A DNA stretch of 64,000 nucleotides, taken from NCBI GenBank assembly GCA_029706075.1, contig JAINUG010000015.1, forward strand, positions 1,955,715 to 2,019,714, written 5' to 3'. Positions 24,002 through 36,229 of this stretch are shown here, piece by piece. Below the pieces are notes generated by a model. The model searched no databases and was not told where the DNA came from. It saw only the letters and a program-made list of their open reading frames with translations. Position numbers and translations under genes: made by a program. Source of the DNA: Aldrovandia affinis (taxonomy: Eukaryota > Chordata > Actinopteri > Notacanthiformes > Halosauridae). The number at the start of each line of letters is the position of its first letter. The stretch's first letter is position 1.

Positions 24002-26980
24002 AATGTGTAGATTCTTTTGCTGAAATGCTGGTTCAGGTGACCCCAGAGGTGATGCCTCAGAGTTCGAGATGAGTGGTTGTGGTAGTGAAGATGAAGGTTG
24101 GGTACGGGCAGTGGCAAAGAAAGATTGAATCCTTCACTTCAATGTTATACTTGTTGTGCTACACTGTTGCCGGTCGCTTGAAAGAATGAGGTCGTTAATT
24201 TTAGCACAAGGTTGAAGTGAATTTCATTGCTCATGCAACATTGTGGGGCTTGGCAGTAAACTAGCCTACAGTTAAAGTGGTAGTAGCTATCACTCTTTAG
24301 CCACAACAGTCAGGCTAGTTGGCTACAGAAGTTACAACAGAGGCCCTATTACAACATCTAAGTATCAAGTGTAGCATACACAATTAACATTTTATATGAT
24401 ACTGTATATTGTTGCAAATTTCAGGGAGTAGCAATCAGCAATCTGTAGCTGATCTGGCTAGCTAGCTCTTTCATTACTGGATTGCTACACCTTATTTGTA
24501 ACTAATTAGCTAGCTAGCTTGTGAACCGTACTATCTATGATTTGTCCAGCTTGATAGCTAATGTAGGCATGTATGCTTGTGATTGTTGACTGGGGTAAAC
24601 GAGGTCAGCCTGAAGGCAGGGCCGTAGGTATGTTGAAATCCAATCTCTGTATTGTTTGTCCACGGTCTTTAGGTTAGTGCACGCACTGCATAAATCCCTC
24701 AACCTTTTGGGTAAATGTTCTGATTTATTTGGGCACATATAAGTCCATCTAAGTCTGATTACTGTAATCCATTTGTGTTATACTGTATGCAAATATTACT
24801 GCTGCTAAACTGCAATTTAATTAAACTGGTTGTGATCTCTAGAACGGTCGTAAACTGATATTAAAGTAGTCTTGCCAATCTCACAGTTACATAAACAAGA
24901 ATTCAAACTATCAATATTCTGATTTTCCAATCAGCAGATACTGCCTGGGTGCACACAATTTGTAGAAATGGGGGACAATATTTACATCATTGTATCTAAA
25001 TAAATAAAAAGCACACACAGATGCATGGTCGATATCAATGCATTTTGATTTACTACAATTTGTGACTTGTTTACACTTTGGCTTGTGCTAATAATTCCTA
25101 TAATTGTTTTCATTTGCACAGAAACTACATTCCACATAGGGTCCAATTAAGTCAAACTGTTTAATTCAAAAGTTAAATGGTTTTAGATTTTTAACCCATT
25201 TCTAAACATGTATATAGACCCAATATTTGACATTTTTGTGCTGTTGTAAAAATAAATTACATCTGCTTTCCTTGTAGCAATAATTATGATCAAAATGTGA
25301 TATATTTTTGCTATTGTTGAAGGAAAACCAACCAACTCACAGTACCAGAATATGGTATGAATATGTCAAAACATTGCTGTAATGCTAGTGCCATTGCTAC
25401 CATGACATTTTACAACTTTTATTGGAAATGGGAGCTGGACATTCTCTAGACTGAGCACATATTTCTGAGGGTCAACAATACTGTTATTTTGAATGGAAAA
25501 GCCATTATATGGCATAGCCCTTTAAATTCTATGATGTACATTTGGATTTGTTTTTACCCTCTGCACATCAGTTCTCTTGACTATACGGGTTGTATGTTAA
25601 TGCTTTGCTGCAACTACTCAGCCCACATTCAGTTGCCTAGCATCGAACGACAGCTACTCTGTATATTTTCCCTGAGCATTACCTGATTTATTTATCATCT
25701 TGACAAGGAGTGCTGTGTACATTTTACTCTTCATGCAGCTCAGGTAGGATAAAGCCTTCAATAGAAATATGTATACATACTGCCTTGCATTTATTACTGA
25801 TTTTAAGAATTTTCCACATTGCAATTCAATTCAGTTGCACCTAAATTGTATCACATAAGCCTATTAATGGGTTTGTTTTCCCGGGCCACACTGGCATAGG
25901 CCACTGCTACAACCCCTCCTCCCTCCATTTTGTGAACTGTCTTGTTCGGCTCTAACTGCACACTTGAAAATCATTGCCCACCACAAGTAGAAGTGACAAA
26001 TCTTCATCCGGTTTATTGACATACAATGTCAAATCGACGTGACATCATTCTCGCATCCAGGATGAGTTCAGTTCAGATTAACATTGAGCAACATTGAGCA
26101 ACATTATCATTATGCTGTGACGTCCTCTTTTCAGGGTGGACTTCACACCAGATTTCACTTTCCCATCACTTCGAGACATTTTGCCCTGAACCCCTCTGGA
26201 GGTGTGAGTGTTACCCACAGCTGAACTAGGGGATGTAAAAGGTTGCTGGACATGCCTAAATACCCCCCGAAATGCTACTACTCATGAAAAATGACATGAG
26301 TGGAACAACTGTTATGAAGAACCTGAGCCTGGGCCACCTGTCAGTGTCAGGTCATAATCCTGATATATTTTTGCATTTCCTTTATTTTGGGAGTTGAATA
26401 ACATAAAGTACACCAATCATTTTCTTGCAGTTTATACCCCCATTATTCCAAAACAAAATAAAAATGACTGCACAGGGACGTTAGGACATGAATAAATAGA
26501 TGACTGAAATTGGAACAGCTCTACAGATCTTTCTACAGCCCCTCAGGACAATCATGGCAGGCAGCATTGCTTGATTTAACATGACTTTTTAAAATTTGCT
26601 TTTATCTCTTACATTAAGGTTTAAATTGACTGGGCTTTTTTCCCCCAAACTTGATTAGTTTCCAAAGCAATAATGAGAGTTAATGTGATCTTAATGCAAG
26701 GAAGTAAAAATGAAAGGCAATGGTTTGGCTGCAGGTTTCATTTGTCTATTGGAAACCATCCAGTGTTTTTTATAGCTGCTTTGGCACAGGTGAATCATAT
26801 TGAAATGCAAGTATAAAAGCATGACATTTTATAACACCATTACAGATTATGAATGTTAAAGATCACGAGAAGCTGAGTGGAACATGATATTCCTTTAAAG
26901 GTGCCTTGACAAATCAGCGTATAATCGCTGGTTTGATGAACCAGGGAAATTGCATTTACAATTGATAACTGTTAGCTGTG
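24002..26980. other. Intronic sequence, largely unassigned
   Basis: No gene recognised. GCTAGCTAGC-rich sequence lies at 24450-24520. A minus-strand open frame at 24535-24738 has no recognised family. The part at about 26560-26870 is unusually free of repeats and could hold a conserved non-coding element. Confidence 0.35.
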
Positions 26981-26984
26981 TATG

Positions 26985-27030
26985 TCGTTCTGGATAAGGG
27001 CATCTGCTAAGTGAATAAATAAATGATAAC
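26985..27030 (+). repeat. SINE/LINE 3' tail remnant
   Basis: The sequence TCGTTCTGGATAAGGGCATC followed by TGCTAAGTGAATAAATAAAT is the tail shared by SINEs and L2-like LINEs in this window. Confidence 0.6.
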
Positions 27031-27110
27031 AATCATGGTCCAAGTCCACAGTGTCTTTGCCAGTATATTTATTTGAAGGGAACATTACGATCTTAATAAA
27101 AGTGTAAGAT

Positions 27111-27528
27111 GGGCCCCCGGATGGCGCAATGGTAAGGGCACTTGCTGCCCACTGCAGGTTCGGAGTTTAGGCTGCCCACTGCATCCGGGGTTCGTTTCCC
27201 CGGCTGCGCCAGTCTGGCTCTGACCGGAAGTGCTTCTAGGGGGCAGCATTTGGCTGTCTGCCCCAGGGAGGGGGAAGGGAAGCTAGCACGAGCTTGTCCC
27301 GTGCACAGAAGCCTTCTCTGGCTGTATCGGAATCACGGTCGGTGCTGAGCGAGTTCCGTCCCGGAGGAGGCAGTTCACCATTCCCGTCACTACCGCTACC
27401 AGAGTAGTGACTGGTCCCATGGCTGCAGACGGCGGGCTTGTGGGGGGGTAGTTGTATTAATACAGGGTACAATTGGCCACCAAATTGGGAGAAAAACAAG
27501 GAAGAAATTGGAAACAAATTTAAAAACG
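27111..27528 (+). repeat. tRNA-derived SINE (CCAAATTGGGAGAAAA-tail family), sense
   Basis: Head with box A (GATGGCGCAATGGTAAGGGC) and box B (GGGTTCGTTTCCCC), a GC-rich body with an internal duplication of GCTGCCCACTGCA, and the tail TGGCCACCAAATTGGGAGAA. Looks the most complete of the family here. Confidence 0.75.
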
Positions 27529-27971
27529 TAGTGTGAGATATCATTAAGATATTATTTTAACTCCTCCTTGAGGTTTTCACATGAATTGGTTGATATTCTA
27601 CAGGGAATCCCAGTCACTTGAGTCAGCAAATTGGCTCTCTAGTAATAATGTAAGGCCATTGGCAGTGGAGGCAGACACTGACAGAAATGATACGTGTGTC
27701 TTCTGAAGGAATTGCAAAAAATGCAGATAAAGCACTTCACCACTAGCAGTTCATTAGCTGGTCACCCACTGTACTGTATATAAACAGACATGTTGTTTTC
27801 AGTAGAGCTGCACAATTATACCCTACAATACAAATGTCTGGTTTGTCGGTATTCTATTCATGAAGTACCTTTCAGTTACATTTCATATATTGGCTGCCGT
27901 TCTTTCAGTATAACTGCAGTATGTAATGCTGCAGTTACTGTATATGACAGTACTGGTTACATTTTTACAAT

Positions 27972-28195
27972 TAAATTTTAGTCGTTTAGCAGACACTCTT
28001 ATCCAGAGCGACTTACAAAAGGTAAGTAAAGATACAGTCATAGACAATCGTTGGCAGCTGCAACCGTACCTGTAACATGAGGGAAAACATTTTCTGGGGG
28101 GGACAGACATCAACATAGATACATATTACAAAATGCAGTATTGAACATGAAAGCAGTGGTGATGACATACTGAATGTGCTACAGCAGGTCATCTG
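27972..28195 (-). repeat. L2-like LINE 3' UTR and tail fragment
   Basis: Antisense copy of the GTAAGTCGCTCTGGATAAGA tail plus 3' UTR (GGCAGCTGCAACCGTACCTG, then GTGGTGATGACAT), matching the LINE copies at 6807 and 31806. ORF2 sequence is absent. Confidence 0.65.
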
Positions 28196-28378
28196 AATCA
28201 CTGCATATTCATTGCAATAGCTATGCGTTTAACTCTCTTTTTCCTGCTGTCTGCCATCAGAAATGTGACAGAACCAGCTAAATTGGTGTGTGCGTTAGTC
28301 TTGGTGCCTTGTTGCATAGCCCTCTTCCCAGAAGTCCAATCCTGATCGGCGAGAGTGGCGTGAGTTGGAGACTCTGAG

Positions 28379-28521
28379 CCAAGGGCGTAACCACATATTA
28401 AATATTGGGGGGACATAATGAAAGGGGATGTTTTATATCTACAAATTACTGGGGGGGACAGGTATGACTGTTTTGAATATTGGGGGGGACATGCCCCCCC
28501 GCCCACTCGTTATGCCTATGG
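28379..28521. mobile_element. Small MITE with CCAAGGGCGTAAC / CCATAGGCATAAC ends
   Basis: A 143-bp element with inverted ends and G/C-homopolymer-rich arms (GGGGGGACAT). It is flanked by the 6-bp direct repeat TCTGAG (28373-28378 and 28522-28527). An inverted-orientation relative lies at 57645-57791. Superfamily not assigned. Confidence 0.65.
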
Positions 28522-28643
28522 TCTGAGCTCTGTTTCAGTAGGAACACGCTGATTGGTTTTAGCTTGAAATCTCACAGTGCAATGTAATGAACTGTGCCTC
28601 AGGCCTGTCTTGTTTTTTTTTTTCCCCCATAGAATGGAGACAT

Positions 28644-30026
28644 AAAAGGGGTAGACAAAATAATGGACGCACCAAACAATGTATTTTTATAACATTCACT
28701 AACTAGTAAGAAACTGGGCTGTCCTTGCTTTCAGAACTGCTTCAGTCCTTTGAATGCTGTTATGCAAGTTCTGAACTGCTTCTAGTGGGATATTAGACCA
28801 TTCTTCAAGAAGGACATTTCTTTGAGAGTTGAAGGTGGTGGAATTCTATGCTGCACTCTATGTTCCAGAACTTACCAGAAAGGTTCAATGATGTTTCGAT
28901 CTGTTGATTGGGGAGGCCATAGAATCCATTTAGCAGTGTGTATCGGGGCATTGTCATCTTGGAATCTGGGAACTCCTTGAGGATACAATGTTTGCACTAT
29001 AGGGTGCACCTGGTCACCTAAAATGGTTTCGTATTCCTTGGTTATAATTATACCATGTAGAGCAGGGGTCTCCAATCTTATCCGAGAAGGGCCGGTGTGG
29101 GTGCAGGCTTTTGTTCTAGCCCAGAACTAAAACGCCTGATTCAACTAATCCACCAATCGTGGTCTTCAATCGAAACCTTCATTAGTTGAATCAGGTGTGT
29201 TAGTTCTGGGCTACAACAAAAGCCTGCACCCACACCGGCCCTTCTTGGATAAGATTGGAGACCCCTGATGTAGAGCAATAATCAGACCCAATGACTATCA
29301 CAAGATGGCTGCCAAACAGGTCCTCCACCATGTTTAACAGTTGACACAAACCTGTCCAGATGTAGAAAAAAGAGTAAAAGACAACTATTATTAAGACTAT
29401 ATTACTGTTTTCCACTGCTTAAGTCCAGGTTTTACACCAGTTTTGCATTGTTGTGCATTGGCCTTGGTTACAAGCGGTTTCCAAATGGCAGCTGTACCAT
29501 AAGTATCAGCTTTGTGAAGCTCACAAAGTATAGTTTTTGTTCAGACTGAGTCACAGAGATTTAGATTCTGTTCTGTGGTAATTTTTTAAATTGTTGTTTT
29601 GTGATTTTTAGCAACTATCCTGTTAAGGGTCTGTCTATTTCTGTCCTTGAGCTTCAACTTTAGACCTCTATTCCTCTTTCCTAATTTTTCGTTGTTGGCA
29701 TATGTTGTCATGATTTATAACATTGTTCCTGTTGACATCATTTTGCCATTTCTGTGACTGATGCACCTGCAATTCAGGCAGCAACTATTTGACCTCTTTC
29801 AAATCTTTTGCCTCTTTTGACCTCTTTCAAATCTGTTAGATCTCTCATGCTACTTTAGAAACTCACATATTAAAGTGTTGATTTTAAAATATAAGAAACA
29901 TATTGGCAGTTAGTATTGATATTATTATGAAACACCTTTGTAGATTCTTTTTTAATTTAATTAAATTTGCTTCAAAATACAAATCCTTTTTCAATTGGTG
30001 TTTCCACTATTTTGTCTACCCCCTGT
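28644..30026 (-). pseudogene. Tc1-like transposon relic, minus strand, with nested MITE
   Basis: Inverted ends GGGGTAGACAAAATAATGGA (left) and its counterpart TTTGTCTACCCCCTGT (right). On the minus strand, fragments of a Tc1 transposase read KEYETILGDQVHPIVQTLYP, then FQDDNAPIHTAKWI (catalytic aspartate region), then DRNIIEPFW (catalytic glutamate, NxIE). The N-terminal DNA-binding part is degraded. A hairpin MITE (29063-29267) splits the gene. Same family as 16917-17627. Confidence 0.8.
29063..29267. mobile_element. Hairpin hAT MITE with exact 8-bp target duplication
   Basis: A near-perfect palindrome: each arm of about 70-80 bp starts CAGGGGTCTCCAATCTTATC and runs through GGGCCGGTGTGGGTGCAGGC, with only a few differences between arms. 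Flanked by exact ATGTAGAG (29055-29062 and 29268-29275). Typical of a hAT-mobilised foldback MITE; nested in the Tc1 relic. Confidence 0.9.
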
Positions 30027-30029
30027 ATA

Positions 30030-31335
30030 TGCACATGTATTTGTCACTCTCTTCTCCTATATCCAATAATAGGTGGTGTATAATCATAGCGTAGTGTTGA
30101 TACCTGTGTTCATATTTAGTAGGAGTTTTATATAGTACTTGGGTATCTATTACATTGAGTAATAGGCAATGCGATATGAGTCATATTGCGTATACGAACT
30201 TGTATGTTCATACAACCAAGCAATTTTTCAGATTGACGTTCTGCAGGACTCACTCTTTATTGTGGCTGTAATTTTTGGAGATGCCAAAACAAAATGACTA
30301 TATTCCAGTTTTTGTTGATGGATAAGTCTCTCTGCACAGTTCCATGGGAGTGGGGGAACTATTTTCATTTTTTATGAAATTTGTCATCTGTGCCATGGTA
30401 CAGTGGTGAAGTGCAAGAAACTCTGTGATGAAGTGCTTTATGCGTAACAGTCCACAGTATATCCATTACCACTTTAGGTTTAGGAAAAAGCTGAATATTT
30501 CACTTCTCACTTGCCTCTCTTTAAGACAAAACGAGGGATGTAGCATATTGTAGTGGTTCTGCTGCGAATGGAATTTCATTGAAATTCCTTTTTCCCGTAG
30601 TGGTGCAATTTTGTGTTGAAAGCACTGAAGTATGCTAAAACGCAGAAAGTAGAAGAGGCTGACATGAATTAAATATCTCTCCCCTTTGTGCTCTGCATGT
30701 TCATTATTCTCTCATTTCTATTATGTATGAAGACCTGGTGGATCATGGAAAAAAAAGTTAATTGTTCACAAAAGCGAGATGTAATTAGGGAGGAAATTCA
30801 AGCCCCGTCTCTGGGTGGTACTGTAGACAACATCCAATTTTGAAGATGCTGTAGCGCTCGACAAAAATGTTTTATTGGCATGTGAGTTTTTAAATGATTA
30901 AACTGAACAGCAGGCCACTTGATAACTGTCATTTGAGTGTTTATCGTCCACTATATCTCAAAGAATATAATTAATAAAAATATCTCATAAAAAAAATCCT
31001 TCAGGACATACCAAGTGCCTGCTGCAGAAGAAAGAACAACATTAAATAGCACAGTTTCCAGCACACAATCTATGGTTACAAAAAGTAATTTGTGGACAAA
31101 ACGTGAATCAGTATAAGGGTGTGATTCAATTGAATTTATGTTTTTCCATTCAGCTATTCTAGAAACACCTCAATAATCTGTCTATATGGTGAATCAATTC
31201 CATTAGCTACCATGAAATTTACATTGAAAAGCATCAAAGCAATTACAAAAGCTCATATTCTTTCATTAGTATATTTAATTTATTGTTTAGAAATAATTTT
31301 ACATCTTTGTTTATAGGAGGCTACGTACATTTACT
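30030..31335. other. Intronic sequence, nothing recognised
   Basis: AT-rich intronic DNA without motifs or repeat ends recognised. Confidence 0.35.
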
Positions 31336-31366
31336 TTTCATCAACTAAAAATACTAAATATAAATT

Positions 31367-31558
31367 TAGTATCCCACAGGTCCGGGCGAGAGGCAGGAAT
31401 ACCCTGGACTTGCCAATCCTGTACACCATTCACTCACACACTATTACGGGCAAACAAACATGTCTTTTTGGAAAAGTACCCGGAGGAAACCCAGGACACG
31501 GGAGAACATGCCACAGAAAGGCCCCCGGCCTGGGAGAGACCTTCTTACTGAGGCTACC
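31367..31558. repeat. Interspersed repeat flanked by 30-bp direct repeats
   Basis: An about 190-bp segment containing CCCGGAGGAAACCCAGGACA and GGGAGAACATGCCACAGAAA, a motif block widespread in fish genomes. It is bounded by exact 30-bp copies of host sequence at 31337-31366 and 31559-31588. Family not assigned. Confidence 0.6.
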
Positions 31559-31805
31559 TTCATCAACTAAAAATACTAAATATAAATTGAGTTTTTACAG
31601 GTGGGCATATGCTTGCTGTACACAATATATTGTGAAACAAACATGTCATTTTGGAAAGTACAAGGTGTGCCACTGAAGGGAGGACTGAGGCTACCTTTCC
31701 TCAGTCTGCCCCGAGGAGACATAGAGAAACCACTCTGGAGGGCAGAGAGGATGAGACAATAATGACACCATTTTGAAAGGCCATGAAGCAACCTTTATAT
31801 GCCAT

Positions 31806-32385
31806 AACATTTACATTTACATTTACATTTTAAGCATTTAGCAGATGCTCATATCCAGAGCGACTTACAAGATGTGCATTAATACATGATACAATCAATC
31901 ATTGTTCGCGCAAGAGATCAGTGCAGTAATACAGCAATAGACATCATTGTTGGCAGCTGCATACCATACCTGTTATAGTTTTTTGAGACAGTTTTAAACA
32001 TGGATACATATTACGAAAAATAGTATTAAATGTATAAGCAATGGTGATGAAAATTAGTTAGATATACAGATTTCAGTGGTAGTGGAGTCTGAAGAGGTGG
32101 GTTTTGAGTCTCTTGCGGAAGATGGTCAGCGATTCTGCGGTCCTGACCGAGTGTGGAAGATCGTTCCACCACCGAAGGGTCAGGACAGAGAAGAGGCGAG
32201 ACCGCGAGGACCAGGTGCCCTGGGCCCGGATGGATGGAACAGTCAGTTTGCCAGAGGAGGAAGAGCGGAGGGGTCTGGCTGGGGTGTAGGGTGTGATGAG
32301 TGTCTAGAGGTAGGAGGGAGCAGTTCCTCTAGCGGCTTGATAAGCCAGCACCAGTGATTTAAATTTGATGCGTGCTGCGTGCTAT
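31806..32385 (-). pseudogene. L2/CR1-like LINE, C-terminal ORF2 and 3' end
   Basis: Best-preserved LINE end in the window. On the minus strand one nearly open frame reads RIKFKSLVLAYQAARGTAPS, a stop, then TLITPYTPARPLRSSSSGKL, SIRAQGTWSSRSRLFSVL, RWWNDLPHSVRTAESLTIF and RKRLKTHLFRLHYH before a stop. A 3' UTR of about 240 bp follows and ends with the GTCGCTCTGGATATGAGCAT tail and ATGTAA repeats. It is 5'-truncated. This copy shows directly that the LINE 3' tail equals the SINE tail. Confidence 0.85.
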
Positions 32386-32389
32386 AATT

Positions 32390-33860
32390 ATCTAAATTTA
32401 GGGTAAATAGCCAAACAGAGGTTAAACTTCAGTTAAACTTCAATTTGACCACAATTGGGAAGGTTCACTTTCAATTCAGTTAACAAAAAAATATTACCAG
32501 CTTCACAGACTGTATTTGTGGTGTGTACTACATATTAATCCCCACCCTTGAGTAATTCACTTTTGACCACTATTTTTAAAAATATCTGTTGTGTATCGTT
32601 GCTTTGTGAATACTTTTCACAATTAAAATCAGTTCAATTTGCTGAATTAGCGAATAACTTGTATTTTACAGCATGGACATAACTAGAAATACAACACTCA
32701 AACAGTAAATTGATTGACTGGCATTGAAATGAACAATGGAAAAGTAATGTTTAATAAATGTAATAATTGAGTTTTATATGCAACCATTTTATATGCAATA
32801 GATTCCAAGCTTTAGCAGGTAGAAAAACTAGGTCACCAATACTGTCAAACACAGAATTGACTGGATACTCCCTTGGAATGAACAATATATACAGCTATAG
32901 CTGCATTTTTTAAGCCATTCCGGATAAATAAGCTGCAGTATGGTTAATCAATCTCAGAGCCATATCTAGCTGTGTGTGCAAGGCGTAGTGGCACAAAGTG
33001 GGGAATGTAAAAAAAAAGAAGCAAAAACACATTCCCTCGTTTTTATTCAGCTAGTGTGTGAACTGTAGAATAATGTCATTTTCAATTTGCCACCCCCTAG
33101 TGTTTTCATACTACACCTAATGGGTGAATTATAGTCTATATGGTCTGTATCTATACGTATTGTATCTACACTTAGTATTATATGAATAGTAATGAAGCTT
33201 GGATACAGTAGACCAGCATGCACATTTAAATGAGCAGATATGAGGGGTAATGTAGCTAGGTAGTTAGAGAGAGAGGCTTGCATGTAATCTTTACTTTACC
33301 AGTCACTTGTATGAGCAGAGCTTCAGCAAACTAAAATTGAGTGAGTGCTACAGGTTATTTCTCACTCTACGGGCTTCCTGACTGTGGCCGTGAATCCTGC
33401 AGCACTAAGAGATGGATACACCACCTGAGAACCTTCATTAGGAATTCTACTTCACAAAGGCCTGTGCTGATTAAGCAGTGCTATTTTTCTTTTACAAAAG
33501 GAAAATAAATGAGGAACTGAAATGCAACAAAGAGTTGTACCTTTGATTATACCAATCACAATTGCTGCAATGGCTGAGATGTCGTCAGCAAACCTAAACA
33601 CCAAAACAGAGGGTAGTTTGTTTTTATAGTTTTGCTTTTCCAGCTGGTTTAATTATTTAACATGTCAGATTCATCTTTTTCTACTCTATCCACTCCCTGC
33701 TGCGAATACTGCTCTTGCTCTGACTGTTGCTGTTCTTCAGGTGGTTCTCTACTTGTGTTTGCTGCTTGAACTGCATTGAATCAAAGTATTTTTTTAGTAT
33801 TCCTCTTAACCCTAGAAGCACAGCGTTCTGACACCTACAACTTCTGTGGCAGAACAGGCA
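32390..33860. other. Intronic sequence, nothing recognised
   Basis: No coding motif or repeat boundary seen. Confidence 0.35.
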
Positions 33861-33863
33861 CTA

Positions 33864-35452
33864 ACAGTGCCTATAGAAAGTCATTATACCCTTTTGAAAT
33901 AGTCACTTTTTTTGTCTTACAGCCTGAAATGAAAGTACATAAAATCCATATTTTTCCAGCTTTATTTGCACATTTTGCCTTACAACATTCAAGTGAAAAA
34001 AGGGCAACATTTCTGATAATTAATAAAAAATGAAAAACTAGAATAACAGGGTTGGAAAAGTGATCAGTCCCCTTAGAATAACCATTATAAACTTGCTCAG
34101 GTATAACCAATCACCTTCCAGATCACACACCAAGCTAATTGGCCTCCACCTGACATAAATTGTAGTGGTTTTGATTATTTCACAATAAAATCAGCTGTTT
34201 CTTGAGGATTCCACTCCTAGTAGTGCATGGTAACGCAAAGAATTCACCATGGCTAGAAAGGTGCTTTCAAAAGGACTCTGGGATAAAGTTGTGGATAGGC
34301 ACAAGTTAGGAGAAGGATATAAAAATTTCAAAGGCTTTAACTATCCCTCTGAGTTCAGAGTATAATTAAGAAGTGGAAGGCATATGGCACCACCCACACC
34401 TTGCCAAGATCGGGCCGTCCCTCCAAACTGGATGACCGAGCCAGGAAAAGATTGATCAGGAAGCTACCAAGAGGCCAATGGCAACCTTTGAAGGAGTTAC
34501 AAGTCTTAATGGCAGAGATTGGGCGATCTGTGCATGTGACAACAATCTCACAAGCTTTACACAAAGCTGGCCTATATGGCAGGGTGGCAAGAAAGAAGCC
34601 TCTTCTGAAAAAGTGTCACACTGAGTCTCGTTTACGTTATGCGAAGAAACACATAGAAGATTCTGATGCCATGTGGTAAAAGGTTATATGGTCAGATGAG
34701 ACCAAGATTGAACTTTTTGGACTGAACTCCAAGCGCTATGTTTGGCGGAAACCAAACACAGCACACCACCCAAAACACACCATACCTACAGTGAAGCATG
34801 GTGGTGGCAGCATTATGTTGTGGGGGTGTTTCTCTTCAGCGGGGACTGGGCAATTGGTCAGGATTGAAGGGAAAATGGATGCTGCCAAGTACACCCAAAT
34901 TCTTGAGGAAAACCTGCGGCCCTCTGCTAGACAGCTGAAGATGGGCAGGTGGTTCACCTTCCAGCACGACAACGACCCAAAACACACCTCCAAAAAAACA
35001 ACACAGTGGCCAAATGACAGGAAGGTGAATGTCCTTGAGTGGCCTAGTCAGAGCCCTGACCTAAATCCGATAGAACATCTGTGGATGGACTTGAAGAGTG
35101 CAGTCCATCGCCACTCACCACGGAATTTGACTGAACTGGAACAGTTCTGCAAGGAAGAATGGGCAAATATTGCCCAATCTAGGTGCGCAAAGCTGGTAGA
35201 GACATATCCAAACAGACTGATGGCTGTAATTAAAGCAAAAGGTGCCTCTACAAAGTATTAAATCAGGGGACTGATTACTTTTCCAACCCTGTTAATTATC
35301 AGAAATCTTGCCCTTTTTGTCACTTGAATGTTGTAAGGCAAAATGTGTAAGTAAAGCTGGAAAAAGATGGATTTTATGTACTTTCATTTCAGGCTGTAAG
35401 ACAAAAAAAGTGACTATTTCAAAAGGGTATGATGACTTTCTATAGGCACTGT
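33864..35452 (+). mobile_element. Full-length Tc1-like transposon with long terminal inverted repeats
   Basis: Both ends are present: CAGTGCCTATAGAAAGTCAT at the left and its inverted counterpart ending CTATAGGCACTG at 35451, followed by TA. The inverted repeats extend about 190-200 bp (TTTTGAAATAGTCACTTTTT, then CTTACAGCCTGAAATGAAAG and onward), the long IR type known from fish Tc1 families. The encoded transposase is a near-intact pseudogene, listed separately. Confidence 0.9.
34249..35261 (+). pseudogene. Tc1-like transposase, one frameshift and one stop
   Basis: Cut-and-paste transposase. The ATG at 34249 begins MARKVLSKGLWDKVV in one frame; a frameshift before about 34370 moves to the frame carrying GRPSKLDDRARKRLIRKL (second helix-turn-helix region), SQALHKAGLYGRVARKKPLL and KKHIEDSDAMW. 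A TAA stop sits at 34677-34679. The catalytic half then runs open to 35261: WSDETKIELFG (first Asp, 34695), [26 protein letters not shown] (second Asp) and SPDLNPIEHLW (Glu), with exactly 34 residues between second Asp and Glu, the DD34E type. It ends KAKGASTKY. All three catalytic residues are kept, so the copy is relatively young but inactive. Confidence 0.9.
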
Positions 35453-35454
35453 AG

Positions 35455-36125
35455 GTCGTTATGATTTTAAATGAGTAATTAATCCATTCCCTGTATAACA
35501 TAAAAAATTAACTATTTAGTTCATTTTAGACAGGTCTTAACAAACATTAGGATACTTGAACTTTGTATTTCCATGAACAGAATTATAGAGTTTAATGCAT
35601 GCCAGCACATGTTCTGTTTATGCTTCATATAATTGTTTTTGTAAGAATAAAGAATACAGCGTTTTTTTTTTTTGGTCAACTTTATTTGGGGATTGCTTTG
35701 ACTAACACTAAAAAACAGAAACCACATGCAATTGAAAATGTAGCAACCTTTATTTATAACAAAAAATGGTAAAAACATTGGGATGCACGGATTGAAATGA
35801 CATTCACAACAGAATGTCAATGTAAGTGCCAATGATTGGAAAAATGATAGCCTAAATGAATAAATATAAAACCTTAGTGTTACAAAATATACCCTAGATA
35901 AGAAAACATTATGAAATCATAAAAAAAACATTGGCAGATGATGTTTTAGTGCATGTTCCCTGCATAATTTCCAATGCACTCTGCCTGTTTCAGTGTGAAG
36001 TACATAATAAATATAAGGAAATCGATGTAAAACAATGTAAATGTAAGGGTATATATGTGTGAGACAATATCAAATCAGATCAGATAAAAGGAAAATCGAG
36101 TCATTCATTGATTATATGGGCATGC
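35455..36125. other. Intronic sequence, nothing recognised
   Basis: AT-rich; includes a T-run near 35660. No motifs recognised. Confidence 0.35.
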
Positions 36126-36229
36126 TAATTGTGCCCATGTGGTGCTAGAAAAATGTGCCTTTGTGCAAATATGCAGTTCCATTTTCTGAGGTATCAAAGC
36201 AGTTCCATTCGTGAAATGCTGCTCTCCCC

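Noticed and set aside
24535..24738. Minus-strand open frame of 67 codons
   Set aside because: No recognised family and no supporting splice sites; composition is ordinary.
27111..27528. tRNA gene-like A and B boxes
   Set aside because: The boxes belong to SINE heads; no complete cloverleaf is formed and the bodies and tails match other SINE copies. The same holds at 4077, 38629, 42058 and 62829.
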